Source of the DNA: Bradyrhizobium oligotrophicum S58
Lineage (GTDB): Bacteria; Pseudomonadota; Alphaproteobacteria; Rhizobiales; Xanthobacteraceae
Length of the DNA stretch: 64,000 bases
Reading direction: 5' to 3'
Assembly (NCBI RefSeq): GCF_000344805.1
Contig: NC_020453.1
Span: 186,001-250,000 of the forward strand
The translations under genes were made by a program, and so were the position numbers. Each line of letters begins with the position of its first letter. The stretch's first letter is position 1. Positions 39,676 to 50,367 of this stretch are shown piece after piece. The notes beneath the pieces were generated by a model. The model was not told the DNA's origin, made no database searches, and worked only from the letters and a program-made list of their open reading frames with translations.

Positions 39676-40374
39676 ATGCGTGAGATCGTACTCGACACCG
39701 AAACCACCGGCCTCGACGCGTTGCGCGGCGATCGCCTGGTCGAGATCGGCTGCGTCGAGATTCTCAACCGCATGCCGACCGGTCAGGTCTTCCACCGCTA
39801 CATCAATCCCCAGCGCGACATGCCGGCCGAGGCCTTCGCGGTCCACGGCCTGTCCAGCGAGTTCCTCGCGGACAAGCCGCTGTTTCACGAGGTCGTCGAG
39901 GATTTCCTGGAGTTCATCGGCGACGCGCCGTTGGTGATCCACAACGCGTCGTTCGACATCGGCTTCATCAATGCCGAACTCGACCGGGTCAAGCGCGCCG
40001 CGATCCCGCGCGACCGTCTGGTCGATACGCTGATGCTCGCCCGTCGCAAGCATCCGGGCGTCTCGAACCGGCTCGATGATCTGTGCTCGCGCTATGCGAT
40101 CGACAATTCGCGGCGTACCAAGCACGGCGCGCTGCTCGACGCCGAGCTGCTGGCAGAGGTCTATGTCGACCTGGTCGGAGCGCGGCAGTCGCAGCTGATC
40201 CTGACTCAGGATACGCAGGAAATCCGCATCGGCATGGCCGGCGATACGCCGCGCCGCCAGCGCGACATCCCCTTGGCGCCGCGGGTCACCGACGCGGAGC
40301 GGGAGGCGCATCGCGCCTTCATTGCCACCCTGGGCGATAAGCCAATCTGGACGGAGTTCCTCGCCGGAACGTGA
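39676..40374 (+). CDS. dnaQ: DNA polymerase III epsilon subunit (proofreading exonuclease)
   Basis: 3'-5' proofreading exonuclease of the replicase. 232 aa. DEDDh family: IVLDTETTGLDAL (ExoI, D and E), VIHNASFDIGFINAEL (ExoII) and KHGALLDAELLAEVYVDL (ExoIII with His). The C-terminal tail after about 185 includes QSQLILTQDTQE and would contact the alpha subunit. ATG at 39676. Last of four plus-strand genes from the candidate origin; converges on secB with no clear terminator. Confidence 0.98.
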   Translation: MREIVLDTETTGLDALRGDRLVEIGCVEILNRMPTGQVFHRYINPQRDMPAEAFAVHGLSSEFLADKPLFHEVVEDFLEFIGDAPLVIHNASFDIGFINAELDRVKRAAIPRDRLVDTLMLARRKHPGVSNRLDDLCSRYAIDNSRRTKHGALLDAELLAEVYVDLVGARQSQLILTQDTQEIRIGMAGDTPRRQRDIPLAPRVTDAEREAHRAFIATLGDKPIWTEFLAGT

Positions 40375-40436
40375 TCCGAGCCGTCAGGCTACGGACCACG
40401 CCCGTCAAAACAACCAATAACTAAATTCTTAACCGA

Positions 40437-40925
40437 TCAACTGGGCCGGCTCTGACCGGCTTCGGCCGCAGCCTGACGCTCCATGTTCTGGCGGTACAGG
40501 CCGACGAAATCGACCGGATCCAGCATCAAGGGCGGGAAGCCGCCATCGCGCACCGAGTTGGCGACGATCTCGCGGGCGAACGGGAACAGCAGCCGCGGGC
40601 ACTCGATCAGCAGCATCGGCGACAGGTTCTCGCGCGGAATGTTGACCAGCCGGAACACGCCGCCATAGACCAGCTCGAAGCTGAACATCACCTGGGTGCC
40701 GCTCTCGGCCTTGCCTTCGATCGTCAGCGTCACCTCATACTCGGTGTCCGCGAGGCTGTTGGCGCCGACATTGATCTGGATGTTGATCTGCGGCGGCTGA
40801 CCCTGGGGCGCCAGGGACTGCGGAGCATTGGGGTTCTCGAACGAGAGATCCTTGATGTATTGCGCCAGCACATTCAGTTGAGGAGGGGGGGCCGCCTCGG
40901 GATTGGCGCCGTTACCGTTGGTCAT
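40437..40925 (-). CDS. secB: Protein-export chaperone SecB
   Basis: Cytosolic tetrameric chaperone that keeps preproteins unfolded and hands them to SecA. 162 aa. [39 protein letters not shown], then [32 protein letters not shown] C-terminal helices with [16 protein letters not shown] at 40925 gives the family start [11 protein letters not shown]; an open frame continues over 100 codons upstream but has no coding character. secB close to dnaQ is usual in alphaproteobacteria. Confidence 0.98.
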   Translation of the reverse strand: MTNGNGANPEAAPPPQLNVLAQYIKDLSFENPNAPQSLAPQGQPPQINIQINVGANSLADTEYEVTLTIEGKAESGTQVMFSFELVYGGVFRLVNIPRENLSPMLLIECPRLLFPFAREIVANSVRDGGFPPLMLDPVDFVGLYRQNMERQAAAEAGQSRPS

Positions 40926-41320
40926 CGAAGTGTTCTCCAGGCACAAAAGGGCGGATCGTTGCGGCGCGTGGCTACCATAGGGCCGGCTTGTTCCACAAGG
41001 ACGAGCCGTGGGAAGCGGCGACAGCAGCCGAGTATGGTTGTCGGGTCCGATCTGCCTCCATTTGTCGCATGACGCGACCGGTGGGGCGGGCCGGCGTTTG
41101 GCTGGCCTGGGAACGCGGGATCCGATTTCCCCTCCGATTTCCCCTTGGCCTTGAAACGGGTTAGGATCGCCGCGCCACAATGTGCCATTGGCTGGGCCCA
41201 TTTCGATGACTACATCCGGGACGATGGACCGATTCATCGGTCTTTACCCGGTTCTTGTAAAACGGGCATCTGATGGCCAGACCTCGCGTCCGGCCCGACA
41301 AGTCAGAAAGCGAACACGAC
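40926..41320. other. Divergent intergenic region, secB / Tim44-like
   Basis: 395 bp without a recognisable gene. It holds a tandem duplication of the 12-mer TCCGATTTCCCC (41121-41132, 41133-41144). Promoters for both flanking genes must lie here, but I cannot place them with confidence. The frames open across it look non-coding. Confidence 0.4.
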
Positions 41321-42022
41321 GTGGACATTTATACCATCATCTTCCTGGCGTTGGCGGTCTTCATCTTCGTGCGCCTGCGGGCTGTGCTCGGACAGCGCAC
41401 CGGCGGCGAGCGGACTCCGTTCGATCACGCCGCCCGGAACGCGGTGCAGGGGGCTCCCGACAACCGGGTGATACCGGTTCCCGGTGCGCCGATTGATCCG
41501 GCCGGTCCGGCCACGGGCGCCGATCTGGGCGTGCCGAACGATCGCTGGCGCGGTTTGGCCGAGCCGGGGACGCCGCTCGCACGCGGGCTCGACGCGGTAG
41601 TGGCGCAGGATCCGTCGTTCGACCCGCGCCATTTCCTGACCGGCGCGCGCAGCGCCTATGAGATGATCGTGCTTGCCTTTGCCAATGGCGACCGCCGCGC
41701 GCTGCGCGACCTGCTGTCGTCGGAGGTCTATGACAGCTTCGAGTCGGTCATCAAGGATCGCGAGAAGCACGAGCAGAAGACGGAGACGCGTTTCGTCTCC
41801 ATCGACACGGCCGAACTGGTCAGTGCTGATGTGCGTGATCGCGCGGCGCAGCTCACGGTGCGGTTCGTGTCGCAGATGATCTCGGTCACCCGCGACAAGG
41901 CCGGCAACATCGTCGACGGTAATCCGGACAAGGTCGCCGACATCACCGACATCTGGACCTTCGCGCGCGACACCGGTTCGCGCGATCCGAACTGGAAGCT
42001 GGTCGGCACCGGCAGTCATTGA
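41321..42022 (+). CDS. Tim44/TimA-like membrane-anchored protein
   Basis: 233 aa. One N-terminal transmembrane anchor (DIYTIIFLALAVFIFVRLR), a proline-rich linker, then a Tim44-like domain (about 90-230) with FLTGARSAYEMIVLAFANGD and RALRDLLSSEVYDSFESVI. In mitochondria Tim44 tethers mtHsp70 to the import channel; the bacterial homologue (TimA) is an inner-membrane protein of less certain role. The GTG at 41321 is preferred because the anchor begins there; 16 codons upstream are also open. The gene sits between secB and mltA. Confidence 0.9.
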   Translation: MDIYTIIFLALAVFIFVRLRAVLGQRTGGERTPFDHAARNAVQGAPDNRVIPVPGAPIDPAGPATGADLGVPNDRWRGLAEPGTPLARGLDAVVAQDPSFDPRHFLTGARSAYEMIVLAFANGDRRALRDLLSSEVYDSFESVIKDREKHEQKTETRFVSIDTAELVSADVRDRAAQLTVRFVSQMISVTRDKAGNIVDGNPDKVADITDIWTFARDTGSRDPNWKLVGTGSH

Positions 42023-42191
42023 CACGGAATGGACCACGGTCGCCGTGGGTCACATCAGTTGGTGGCCAGCTTCCGGCGGGCCGCCGCTTCCAAGGGAGGA
42101 GCAGACGTCGCATCCCGGATTTTGAAGGCCCGTTTTTTGAAGTCATGTTTCTTCCAAGCTTCGCGTTGAGTGGTACTTTGATGGTGCAGGC

Positions 42192-43826
42192 ATGGTTCGC
42201 GAAATTTGGAAGCGGGGCTTTACCGTCAACAGCCTCAAATACTGGACGCCGGCGCTTGTCCTGACTGTCGCCGCCGTGGCGGTCGCGCCCTATGCGGCCG
42301 AGGCCGTGCGCTCGCGTCACCGGTCTGTCGAACCGGTGCGTCACCTGCCCTACCCCCAGCTCGACTGGCCGCTCGAGATCACCAACAGCCAGTATCTGCC
42401 GTTGGCCTGGAGCGACGTGCCCGGCTGGAACGACGATGACCAGCTGGCGGCCTACCGGACCTTTCGCGCCAGCTGCAAGCCGATCGCGGCCAAGCCCGAC
42501 GGCGCCCCCGAGGACAAGGCGCTCGGTGATTCCTTGCGCGATCCATGTCGCGACGCGCGGTCGGCCGATCTCGCCGACAATGCCGCGGCCAAGGCGTTCT
42601 TCGAGCGGCATTTCGAACCCTTGAAGATCTCCAAGCTCGGCGATGCCGATGGCTTCGTCACCGGCTACTACGAGCCCGTCATCGAGGGCTCGCGGACCCA
42701 GAACGAGGTCTACAACGTTCCGGTCTATCGCCGTCCGTCGAATTTGTTCGTGCGAGGCTTCAAGCAGGACGCGCCCAATCTGCCGAACAAGGGCGCTGTC
42801 TATCGCAAGATCGGCCGGCGCAAGCTCGTCCCTTATTATGACCGTGCGGAGATCGAGGACGGTGCCATCGAGGGCCGCGGCCTCGAGATCGCCTGGCTCA
42901 GGAATCAGACGGATCTGTTGTTTGCCCAGATCCAGGGCTCGGCGCGCATCAGCCTGGATGACGGCTCCACGGTGCGTATCAACTACGACGCCTATAACGG
43001 CTTCCCCTACACACCAGTCGGCCGCGTGCTGATCGAGCGCGGTATCATCCCGCGCGAGCAGATGTCGATGCAGCGCATCCGCGACTGGATGGAGCAGAAT
43101 CCGGAAGGCGCCAACGAGCTGCGCCGGACGAACCGCTCCTACATCTTCTTCCGCGAGGTGCAACTGTCCGAAAAGGACGAGGCCGTCGGCGCGCAGGGCA
43201 TCCCGCTGACGCCGGGCCGTTCGATTGCCGTCGACAAGTCGCTGCACGTCTACGGCACGCCGTTCTTCATCACCGGCGAGTTGCCGATCGAATCCGAGAA
43301 GTCGAAGACGGCGTTTCACCGGCTGATGATCGCGCAGGATACGGGGTCGGCGATCGTCGGGCCTGCCCGCGCCGATCTGTACTTCGGCGCCGGCCAGGAA
43401 GCCGGCAAGGTGTCCGGCCGTCTCAAGCACAGCATGCAGTTCGTGATGCTGGTGCCGAGGAGCCTCGATCCGGTCGCGCGCGGCCGCAAGATGCCGCTGC
43501 CGGATGCACGTCCGTCGGAGAAGATTGCAAAGCTGTTTCCGCAGGTGCTGCCCAAGGAGGCGCCCACGGACGCGGCTAAGGATCAGGTCAAGGAGCAGGC
43601 GAAGGATCAAGGAAAGCAGCAGGACCAAGCGAAGGCGACGGTCGTGCCCTCCCCCGTCAAGGATGCGAAGGCCCCTGCTCCGGCGACGGCGAGCGCCGCG
43701 ACGACGGTGGCGCAGAACGCGCCGGCTGCACAGTCGGTGCCCCTGCCCGAAGCCAGGCCGCGACTCGAAAGTGATCGCAATATCCGCCGATTGCGTTATG
43801 GCAGACGTCACCGCCACCGCCGATGA
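42192..43826 (+). CDS. mltA: Membrane-bound lytic murein transglycosylase A (MltA)
   Basis: Cleaves peptidoglycan glycan strands to anhydromuropeptides; envelope. 544 aa. N-terminal hydrophobic signal or anchor (about 17-37), the MltA domain (GFVTGYYEPVIEGSRT, VPVYRRP, LEIAWLRNQTDLLFAQIQGS), and the 3D domain with RLMIAQDTGSAIVGPARADL (catalytic Asp). After about residue 445 comes a long low-complexity tail with Lys/Asp/Gln repeats (KDQVKEQAKDQGKQQDQAK), then Ala/Pro-rich sequence and a very basic end, RRLRYGRRHRHRR, unusual for MltA and perhaps a peptidoglycan or membrane contact. ATG at 42192. No lipobox seen. Confidence 0.94.
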   Translation: MVREIWKRGFTVNSLKYWTPALVLTVAAVAVAPYAAEAVRSRHRSVEPVRHLPYPQLDWPLEITNSQYLPLAWSDVPGWNDDDQLAAYRTFRASCKPIAAKPDGAPEDKALGDSLRDPCRDARSADLADNAAAKAFFERHFEPLKISKLGDADGFVTGYYEPVIEGSRTQNEVYNVPVYRRPSNLFVRGFKQDAPNLPNKGAVYRKIGRRKLVPYYDRAEIEDGAIEGRGLEIAWLRNQTDLLFAQIQGSARISLDDGSTVRINYDAYNGFPYTPVGRVLIERGIIPREQMSMQRIRDWMEQNPEGANELRRTNRSYIFFREVQLSEKDEAVGAQGIPLTPGRSIAVDKSLHVYGTPFFITGELPIESEKSKTAFHRLMIAQDTGSAIVGPARADLYFGAGQEAGKVSGRLKHSMQFVMLVPRSLDPVARGRKMPLPDARPSEKIAKLFPQVLPKEAPTDAAKDQVKEQAKDQGKQQDQAKATVVPSPVKDAKAPAPATASAATTVAQNAPAAQSVPLPEARPRLESDRNIRRLRYGRRHRHRR

Positions 43827-43838
43827 CAAGCCGTCTCC

Positions 43839-44414
43839 ATGTCTGATGATCCCGAGCCGCTGCGCGGCCGTCGCAAGCGCGGCCTCTCCGAGGACGAGCG
43901 CACGCTGTGGGAGATGGTCGCGCGCCAGGTCAAGCCGCTGCGCAAGAAGTCGCGTCCGGTGCGGCCGCATCCGCCGATGGTGACGGCCGAGCCGCAGCCG
44001 GACAAGCCGACGGCGACGCCACGTCCGATGCCGCCAGTCGTCATGCCCAAGCCGGTCAGGCCGGCAATTCCGCCGTTGGTGTCGCTCGGCCGCAAGGAGC
44101 GCTCAAAGCTGTCGCGCGGCCGCAGCGAGATCGACGCCCGCCTCGACCTGCACGGCATGACCCAGGGCCGCGCGCATCAGGCGCTGCATCATTTCCTGCA
44201 TCGGGCTCAGCACGACGGTCTCACCTTCGTGCTGGTCATCACCGGCAAGGGCACCATCGGCACCGATCCCGAGCGCGGCGTGCTGCGGCGGCAGGTGCCG
44301 CATTGGCTCGGCCTGCCGGAATTTCGCTCGCTGATCGTCGGTTTCGAAGAGGCCCATGTCGGCCATGGCGGCGCCGGCGCGCTCTATGTCCGGATCAGGC
44401 GCGCCCGCGGTTGA
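43839..44414 (+). CDS. Smr/MutS2 C-terminal domain protein
   Basis: 191 aa. A basic, proline-rich N-terminal half (about 1-90) leads into an Smr domain: EIDARLDLHGMTQGRAHQAL (LDLHG), VLVITGKG (TGxG) and AGALYVRIRR. Smr domains nick nucleic acids, mainly branched DNA or mRNA; this short, MutS-less form is common next to mltA in Rhizobiales, its role undefined. ATG at 43839, 12 bp after mltA, so co-transcribed. Converges on the membrane gene at 44418 with 3 bp between stops. Confidence 0.92.
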   Translation: MSDDPEPLRGRRKRGLSEDERTLWEMVARQVKPLRKKSRPVRPHPPMVTAEPQPDKPTATPRPMPPVVMPKPVRPAIPPLVSLGRKERSKLSRGRSEIDARLDLHGMTQGRAHQALHHFLHRAQHDGLTFVLVITGKGTIGTDPERGVLRRQVPHWLGLPEFRSLIVGFEEAHVGHGGAGALYVRIRRARG

Positions 44415-44417
44415 GCG

Positions 44418-45575
44418 TCAGAAGGGCCGGATGATGCCGACCCGCGGCACGGCGGTGACGATCCAGCCCAGGATCGTGGTCTTGCGATCATCGGCATCGA
44501 TGGGCGTGATCGGTGTTGTCGCCGGCAGCGTCTTCACCGCATGCAGCATCAGGATCATGCAGACCACCCAGCTCGAGATCCAGCGCGAATAGTCGAACAC
44601 CATCGCGAACATCACGAGGTAGGCGAAGCTGATCACGGTCAGCGTGGCAATGACGATCTGGCGATGGCGCTGCGCTTCCAGCGCGCCGATGCGGTCCCTG
44701 AAAGTGCGCCACAGCGGCGCGTGCAGCCAGAGCAGCAGAGCATAGACGGGCACGCCGAGCAGGTTCGAGGGCAGCCGCGCCCAGGTGTCCTGCACCTCCT
44801 TTGCAAGCGGCTGGTACCAGACATAGGCGAACTGCAGGAGATTGGTGCGCGACGGATCGACCATCCGCGTCTGCAGGTAGTGTACGAAGTCCGCTTCGGG
44901 AATCGGCATGGTACCGGCGAACTGCGCCGCCAGGAACAACACCCCGAGACCGAGCAGCGCGCCCACGCCGACGGCGAGATCGAGCCGCGTGGGAACGCGC
45001 GACAGGTAGTAGCGCAGCACGACGATGGCGGCGATGGTCGGCACATACATCAGGAGATGGATGTGGTGGATCAGCACAAGCACCGCCGAGATGACCGCGG
45101 CGAGCAGCACGTAGCCGAGCGAGCCGGCCGGCACCAGCAGCAGGATGATCGCGCCGAGGCAGCCATAGATGTCGAAATGGCCGAGCGTGAACAGGAAGTT
45201 CTTGAACGCGAACGGCGAGCCCGCGGTGAAGACGAATAATGGCAGGCGCGCGCGGTCCAGGCCGAAGGTGCGTCGGAACAGCTGTACGAACAGCGCGAAC
45301 GTGATCAGCCAGACAAGGCCTGCAAGCGCGAACACCAGCCAGACCGGTACCTTCGCCATAAACAGTCCGACGATGGCCCCGATCAGCGCGCGCTTGATGA
45401 AGCCGAAGTGATAGTCGACCAGCAGATGGATGTAGGGAATGTAGGGCGGCAGCGTGATCTTGTGCAGGAACACGCCGAGCATGATGGCGGCATTGACGGC
45501 GAGCATGAGGCGCCAGTGGATTCGCGGCACTTCAGCAAACAACGTTGGGAGCCGAAGCCGTTTCGGCGCGCTCAC
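44418..45575 (-). CDS. Multi-pass integral membrane protein of unknown function
   Basis: 385 aa with about nine or ten hydrophobic helices (for example LMLAVNAAIMLGVFL, VWLVFALAGLVWLITFALFV, LGYVLLAAVISAVLVLIHH). Loops contain LVDYHFGFIKRALIGAIVG and SPFAFKNFLFTLGHFDIYG, which look conserved-membrane-protein-like, perhaps GT-C related, but I recognise no catalytic motif. ATG at 45575. Convergent with the Smr gene. A palindromic repeat lies upstream. Confidence 0.7.
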   Translation of the reverse strand: MSAPKRLRLPTLFAEVPRIHWRLMLAVNAAIMLGVFLHKITLPPYIPYIHLLVDYHFGFIKRALIGAIVGLFMAKVPVWLVFALAGLVWLITFALFVQLFRRTFGLDRARLPLFVFTAGSPFAFKNFLFTLGHFDIYGCLGAIILLLVPAGSLGYVLLAAVISAVLVLIHHIHLLMYVPTIAAIVVLRYYLSRVPTRLDLAVGVGALLGLGVLFLAAQFAGTMPIPEADFVHYLQTRMVDPSRTNLLQFAYVWYQPLAKEVQDTWARLPSNLLGVPVYALLLWLHAPLWRTFRDRIGALEAQRHRQIVIATLTVISFAYLVMFAMVFDYSRWISSWVVCMILMLHAVKTLPATTPITPIDADDRKTTILGWIVTAVPRVGIIRPF

Positions 45576-45580
45576 TGCAA

Positions 45581-45714
45581 CCTCGCCCCGCTTGCGGGGA
45601 GAGGTCGGATTGCATCGTCAGATGCAATCCGGGTGAGGGGGTACAGGTCCAACCATTCACACTGCTCGTGCGGCTGCCCCTCACCCCAGCCCTCTCCCTG
45701 TAAGGACGGGGCGA
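45581..45714. repeat. Palindromic intergenic element (type 3, two hairpins)
   Basis: The left part has CCTCGCCCCGCTTGCGGGGA (CCCCGC/GCGGGG stem), then GATTGCATC and GATGCAATC, a second stem. The right part CCCCTCACCCCAGCCCTCTC followed by CCTGTAAGGACGGGGCGA partly mirrors the left (GGGTGAGGGG / CCCCTCACCC). It fills the gap between the membrane gene and hslU, which are on the same strand. It resembles intergenic palindromes I recall as widespread in Rhizobiales. Confidence 0.7.
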
Positions 45715-45802
45715 TGGAGCGCACTGTGCCAGGCGCTGCACCGTCCATCACATCCCGCGGCGATGTGCGCATGACCGTCTCATAGCCTGCTGCAGGGATG
45801 GA

Positions 45803-47107
<1,305 letters not shown>

Positions 47108-47158
47108 GGGCTTCTAGCTAGGGTCGGACGGGGACGAGGGCAAGCCGGATTTCCGCCG

Positions 47159-47758
47159 TCACAGGAGTGGCGGGCCGGCCTGCCACTGCCGGATCGCCTC
47201 GGTTGGATAGACCAGCATCAAAATGTTGAGCGTCAGGTTGTCGCGGATGTGCAAGCCCACCCCGATCTCGAAGGCGATCGCAATCACAACGGTCAGCCAC
47301 ACCGGCAGCGCCCGCGCCAGCAGAAAGCCGGTCATCATCGCCATGTTATCGCCGACGGAGTTCACGATGCTGTCGCCGTAGTAATCCAGCGAGATCGTGG
47401 CGGCACGATAACGCTCGATGATGAGGCTGGAGTTCTCGACCAGCTCCCAGGCGCCTTCGATCAGCATCGCGATGATCAGCCGTCCCTGCCAGGGCAGAAC
47501 CGGCACCACCAGCGCGGTCAGCGCGTAGAACAGGAAGCCGTGAATGATGTGCGAGAACGTGTACCAGTCGGTGAGATGCTGGGAGTTCTCCGAGCTCTGC
47601 ACCACGCCGTGCCACAGCTTGACGATGCCGCAGGCGCAGATCGGCAGCCGGCCCATGGCGAACAGCAGTGCGGCCTGCAGTGCCAGGAGCCCTAGCGCCG
47701 CTGCAAACCAGGGGGCGGACGATCGTCCGGTCGGGGCGCCGATCTCGTCCGCGGTCAT
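47159..47758 (-). CDS. DUF2585 family membrane protein
   Basis: 199 aa. Four or five hydrophobic segments, beginning with [20 protein letters not shown]. Conserved-looking motifs: [56 protein letters not shown] and [14 protein letters not shown]. The His, Asp and Glu residues in or near the helices suggest a metal or substrate site, but no function is known to me. ATG at 47758, three bases past the hslV stop, and hslU begins 51 bp later, so it is inside the hslVU operon. Such placement suggests envelope proteostasis, as inference only. Confidence 0.85.
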   Translation of the reverse strand: MTADEIGAPTGRSSAPWFAAALGLLALQAALLFAMGRLPICACGIVKLWHGVVQSSENSQHLTDWYTFSHIIHGFLFYALTALVVPVLPWQGRLIIAMLIEGAWELVENSSLIIERYRAATISLDYYGDSIVNSVGDNMAMMTGFLLARALPVWLTVVIAIAFEIGVGLHIRDNLTLNILMLVYPTEAIRQWQAGPPLL

Positions 47759-47761
47759 CGT

Positions 47762-48322
47762 CTACTCGGCCGACAGCGCTTCGATGGTGATGTTGCGGTT
47801 GGTGTAGACGCAGATGTCGGCGGCGATGTCGAGCGAGCGGCGGACGATGCTCTCGGCATCCTTGTCGGTGTCGATCAGTGCCCGTGCGGCCGCCAGCGCG
47901 TAATTGCCGCCCGACCCGATCGCCATCACCCCGGACTCCGGTTCCAGCACGTCGCCGGTCCCGGTCAGGACCAGCGAGACCTCCTTGTCGGCGACGATCA
48001 TCATGGCCTCCAGCCGGCGCAGATATCGGTCGGTGCGCCAGTCCTTGGCGAGCTCGACGGCAGCCCGGGTCAGCTGCCCCGGATATTGCTCCAGCTTGCT
48101 CTCCAGCCGCTCGAACAGGGTGAAGGCATCGGCGGTGGCCCCGGCGAAGCCGCCGATCACGTCGCCCTTGCCGAGCTTGCGCACCTTGCGGGCATTGGAC
48201 TTGATCACGGTCTGGCCGATCGAGACCTGGCCGTCGCCGCCCACGACCACCCTGCCCCCCTTGCGGACGGTCAGGATCGTGGTGCCGTGCCAGACGGTGG
48301 GCTCGTTCGAGGATGCGTGCAT
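47762..48322 (-). CDS. hslV: ATP-dependent protease peptidase subunit HslV
   Basis: Proteasome-like threonine peptidase, dodecameric, partner of HslU. 186 aa. The catalytic Thr is in [13 protein letters not shown] (processed N-terminus at the TTIL Thr); then [28 protein letters not shown] core, [18 protein letters not shown] and [18 protein letters not shown] at 48322 with AGGGA upstream. First gene of hslV-DUF2585-hslU, diverging from hisB across a 195-bp gap. Confidence 0.99.
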   Translation of the reverse strand: MHASSNEPTVWHGTTILTVRKGGRVVVGGDGQVSIGQTVIKSNARKVRKLGKGDVIGGFAGATADAFTLFERLESKLEQYPGQLTRAAVELAKDWRTDRYLRRLEAMMIVADKEVSLVLTGTGDVLEPESGVMAIGSGGNYALAAARALIDTDKDAESIVRRSLDIAADICVYTNRNITIEALSAE

Positions 48323-48517
48323 GGGGGGTCCCTGGTTGATGCCCTCATTTAGGCGCCTGGGCGCGAGGATACAATTACCGGGCCCCTGCCCTGCCCTTTC
48401 AGGCCTTGAAATCCGCTCACCATGGCCCGAGATCAGGCGCTCGGCGGATCATCCCGCAGTAGCTAAGGTGTCATCCGCCTGATAAAAGGGCCGCGTTTTC
48501 AAGGGAAAGCTGACCCC

Positions 48518-49111
48518 ATGCGTAGCGCGACCATCAAGCGCAAAACCAAAGAGACCGACGTTGAGGTGTCCGTGAACCTCGACGGCACCGGCGTCGTCAA
48601 CATCGCGACCGGTATCGGCTTCTTCGATCACATGCTGGATCTGCTCGCCCGGCATTCCCGCATCGACATGACGGTCAAGGCGGTCGGCGACCTCCATATC
48701 GATTTCCACCACACCACCGAGGATGTCGGCATCGCGCTCGGCCAAGCGGTCAGGCAGGCGCTCGGCGACATGGCCGGCATCACCCGCTATGCCTCGATCC
48801 ACATGCCGATGGACGAGACCCTGACCCGCGTCGTCATCGACGTGTCGGGCCGGCCGATGCTGGTGTTCCGCACGACTTTCGCGCGCGACAAGATCGGCGA
48901 GTTCGACACCGAGCTGGTGCGCGAATGGTTCAATGCGTTTGCCATGAACGCCGGCATCACGCTGCATGTCGAGACGCTGTACGGCGAGAACGCCCATCAT
49001 ATCGCCGAATCCTGCTTCAAGGGTCTGGCGCGGGCGCTGCGGACCGCGCTTGCGGTCGATCCGCGCAACCAAGGCGAAGTGCCATCCACCAAGGGTCAGC
49101 TCGGCGGCTGA
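48518..49111 (+). CDS. hisB: Imidazoleglycerol-phosphate dehydratase
   Basis: Sixth step of histidine synthesis, a Mn-dependent dehydratase. 197 aa, monofunctional (no phosphatase domain). Metal-binding His-rich motifs [31 protein letters not shown] and [23 protein letters not shown] at 48518. Opens the cluster hisB-DUF2628-hisH-hisA-hisF-hisE-coaA, all on the plus strand. Confidence 0.99.
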   Translation: MRSATIKRKTKETDVEVSVNLDGTGVVNIATGIGFFDHMLDLLARHSRIDMTVKAVGDLHIDFHHTTEDVGIALGQAVRQALGDMAGITRYASIHMPMDETLTRVVIDVSGRPMLVFRTTFARDKIGEFDTELVREWFNAFAMNAGITLHVETLYGENAHHIAESCFKGLARALRTALAVDPRNQGEVPSTKGQLGG

Positions 49112-49138
49112 CCTCCCTCCTCCCAAGGGATTTTCGAC

Positions 49139-49663
49139 ATGCCCGTCTATACGGTTCACGCTCCCCTCGCCGCCGGGGTCGATCTGCGTTCGACGGATCG
49201 CTTCGTCTTCATCCGCGATGGTTTTCATTTCTGGGCCGCCGTGCTCGGCGCCGTCTGGCTGGCCTGGCATCGGCTGTGGCTCGCGATGTTCGGCTGGGTC
49301 GTGCTGATGATTGCGCTCGACGTGATCATGGTGCGCGTCGGCATCGGCGGTGGTGCGATCGCCGGCATCGATCTGTTGCTTGCCATCCTGCTCGGGCTCG
49401 AAGCCTCCAGCCTGAAGCGCTGGAGCTATTCGCGAAGGCATTGGCGTCAGCTCGACGTCGTCGTCGCCGACGATCTCGATGCCGCCGAACGCCGCTTCTT
49501 CGAGCGCTGGGCCGCACGGCGCAGCGATCTCGGTTACAACAACTACACCGTCGATCGCGGCGCACCGCCGCCGTCGCGTGACAACGGCAATGGGCAGCAC
49601 CCGCCGCCGCTGCCGCATTCCAGCATCATTGGCTTGTTTCCCGAACCCGGAGGTGGACGATGA
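49139..49663 (+). CDS. DUF2628 family membrane protein in the his operon
   Basis: 174 aa. [20 protein letters not shown], then [18 protein letters not shown] and two or three further hydrophobic helices (to about residue 88), then a soluble tail with [11 protein letters not shown] and a Pro-rich end. DUF2628 proteins are uncharacterised. It overlaps hisH by 4 bp (ATGA), so it is translationally coupled to a histidine enzyme despite having no known histidine role. It has no catalytic motif I can see. Confidence 0.85.
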   Translation: MPVYTVHAPLAAGVDLRSTDRFVFIRDGFHFWAAVLGAVWLAWHRLWLAMFGWVVLMIALDVIMVRVGIGGGAIAGIDLLLAILLGLEASSLKRWSYSRRHWRQLDVVVADDLDAAERRFFERWAARRSDLGYNNYTVDRGAPPPSRDNGNGQHPPPLPHSSIIGLFPEPGGGR

Positions 49664-50310
49664 GTGTCGCAATCATCGATTACGGCTCCGGCAATCTGCA
49701 TTCCGCCGCCAAGGCGTTTGAGCGCGCCGCGCGCGGCATGGAGGATCCGCAGAAGGTCGTCGTGACGCGCGATCCGGACACGGTCTATCGCGCCGACCGC
49801 ATCGTGCTGCCCGGTGTCGGTGCCTTCGCCGACTGCCGCCGCGGCCTCGACTCCGTGAATGGCATGCTCGAAGCGATGACCGAGGCCGTGCGCCACAAGG
49901 CGCGGCCGTTCTTCGGCATCTGCGTCGGCATGCAGCTGATGGCGACGCGCGGCAAGGAGCACGTCACCACCGATGGCTTCGACTGGATCTCGGGCGATGT
50001 CGAAAAGATCGCGCCGCGTGACGAGAGCCTGAAGATTCCGCACATGGGCTGGAACACGCTCGATCTGGTGCAGGAGCACCCGGTGCTGGAGCGGCTGCCG
50101 CTGGGGCCGAAAGGGTTGCACGCTTATTTCGTGCACTCCTATCACTTGAACGCGGTCGACGAAAACGACGTGCTGGCGCGCGCCGATTATGGCGGGCCGA
50201 TCACCGCTGTTGTCGGCAAGGACACCGCCATCGGCACGCAATTCCATCCCGAGAAGAGCCAGCGGTTCGGTCTCGCTTTGATTTCCAACTTCCTGAAGTG
50301 GAAGCCGTGA
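49660..50310 (+). CDS. hisH: Imidazole glycerol phosphate synthase, glutaminase subunit HisH
   Basis: Glutamine amidotransferase feeding ammonia to HisF. 216 aa. Class-I glutaminase: [31 protein letters not shown], nucleophile Cys in [11 protein letters not shown], and His/Glu in [16 protein letters not shown] at 49660 overlapping the DUF2628 stop. hisA follows after 57 bp. Confidence 0.99.
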   Translation: MSVAIIDYGSGNLHSAAKAFERAARGMEDPQKVVVTRDPDTVYRADRIVLPGVGAFADCRRGLDSVNGMLEAMTEAVRHKARPFFGICVGMQLMATRGKEHVTTDGFDWISGDVEKIAPRDESLKIPHMGWNTLDLVQEHPVLERLPLGPKGLHAYFVHSYHLNAVDENDVLARADYGGPITAVVGKDTAIGTQFHPEKSQRFGLALISNFLKWKP

Positions 50311-50367
50311 GCTTCGTCCTGTTCGCCGGGGAGGCGGGCAGGGCGCGCTCTTGAAAGACAAACTCAG

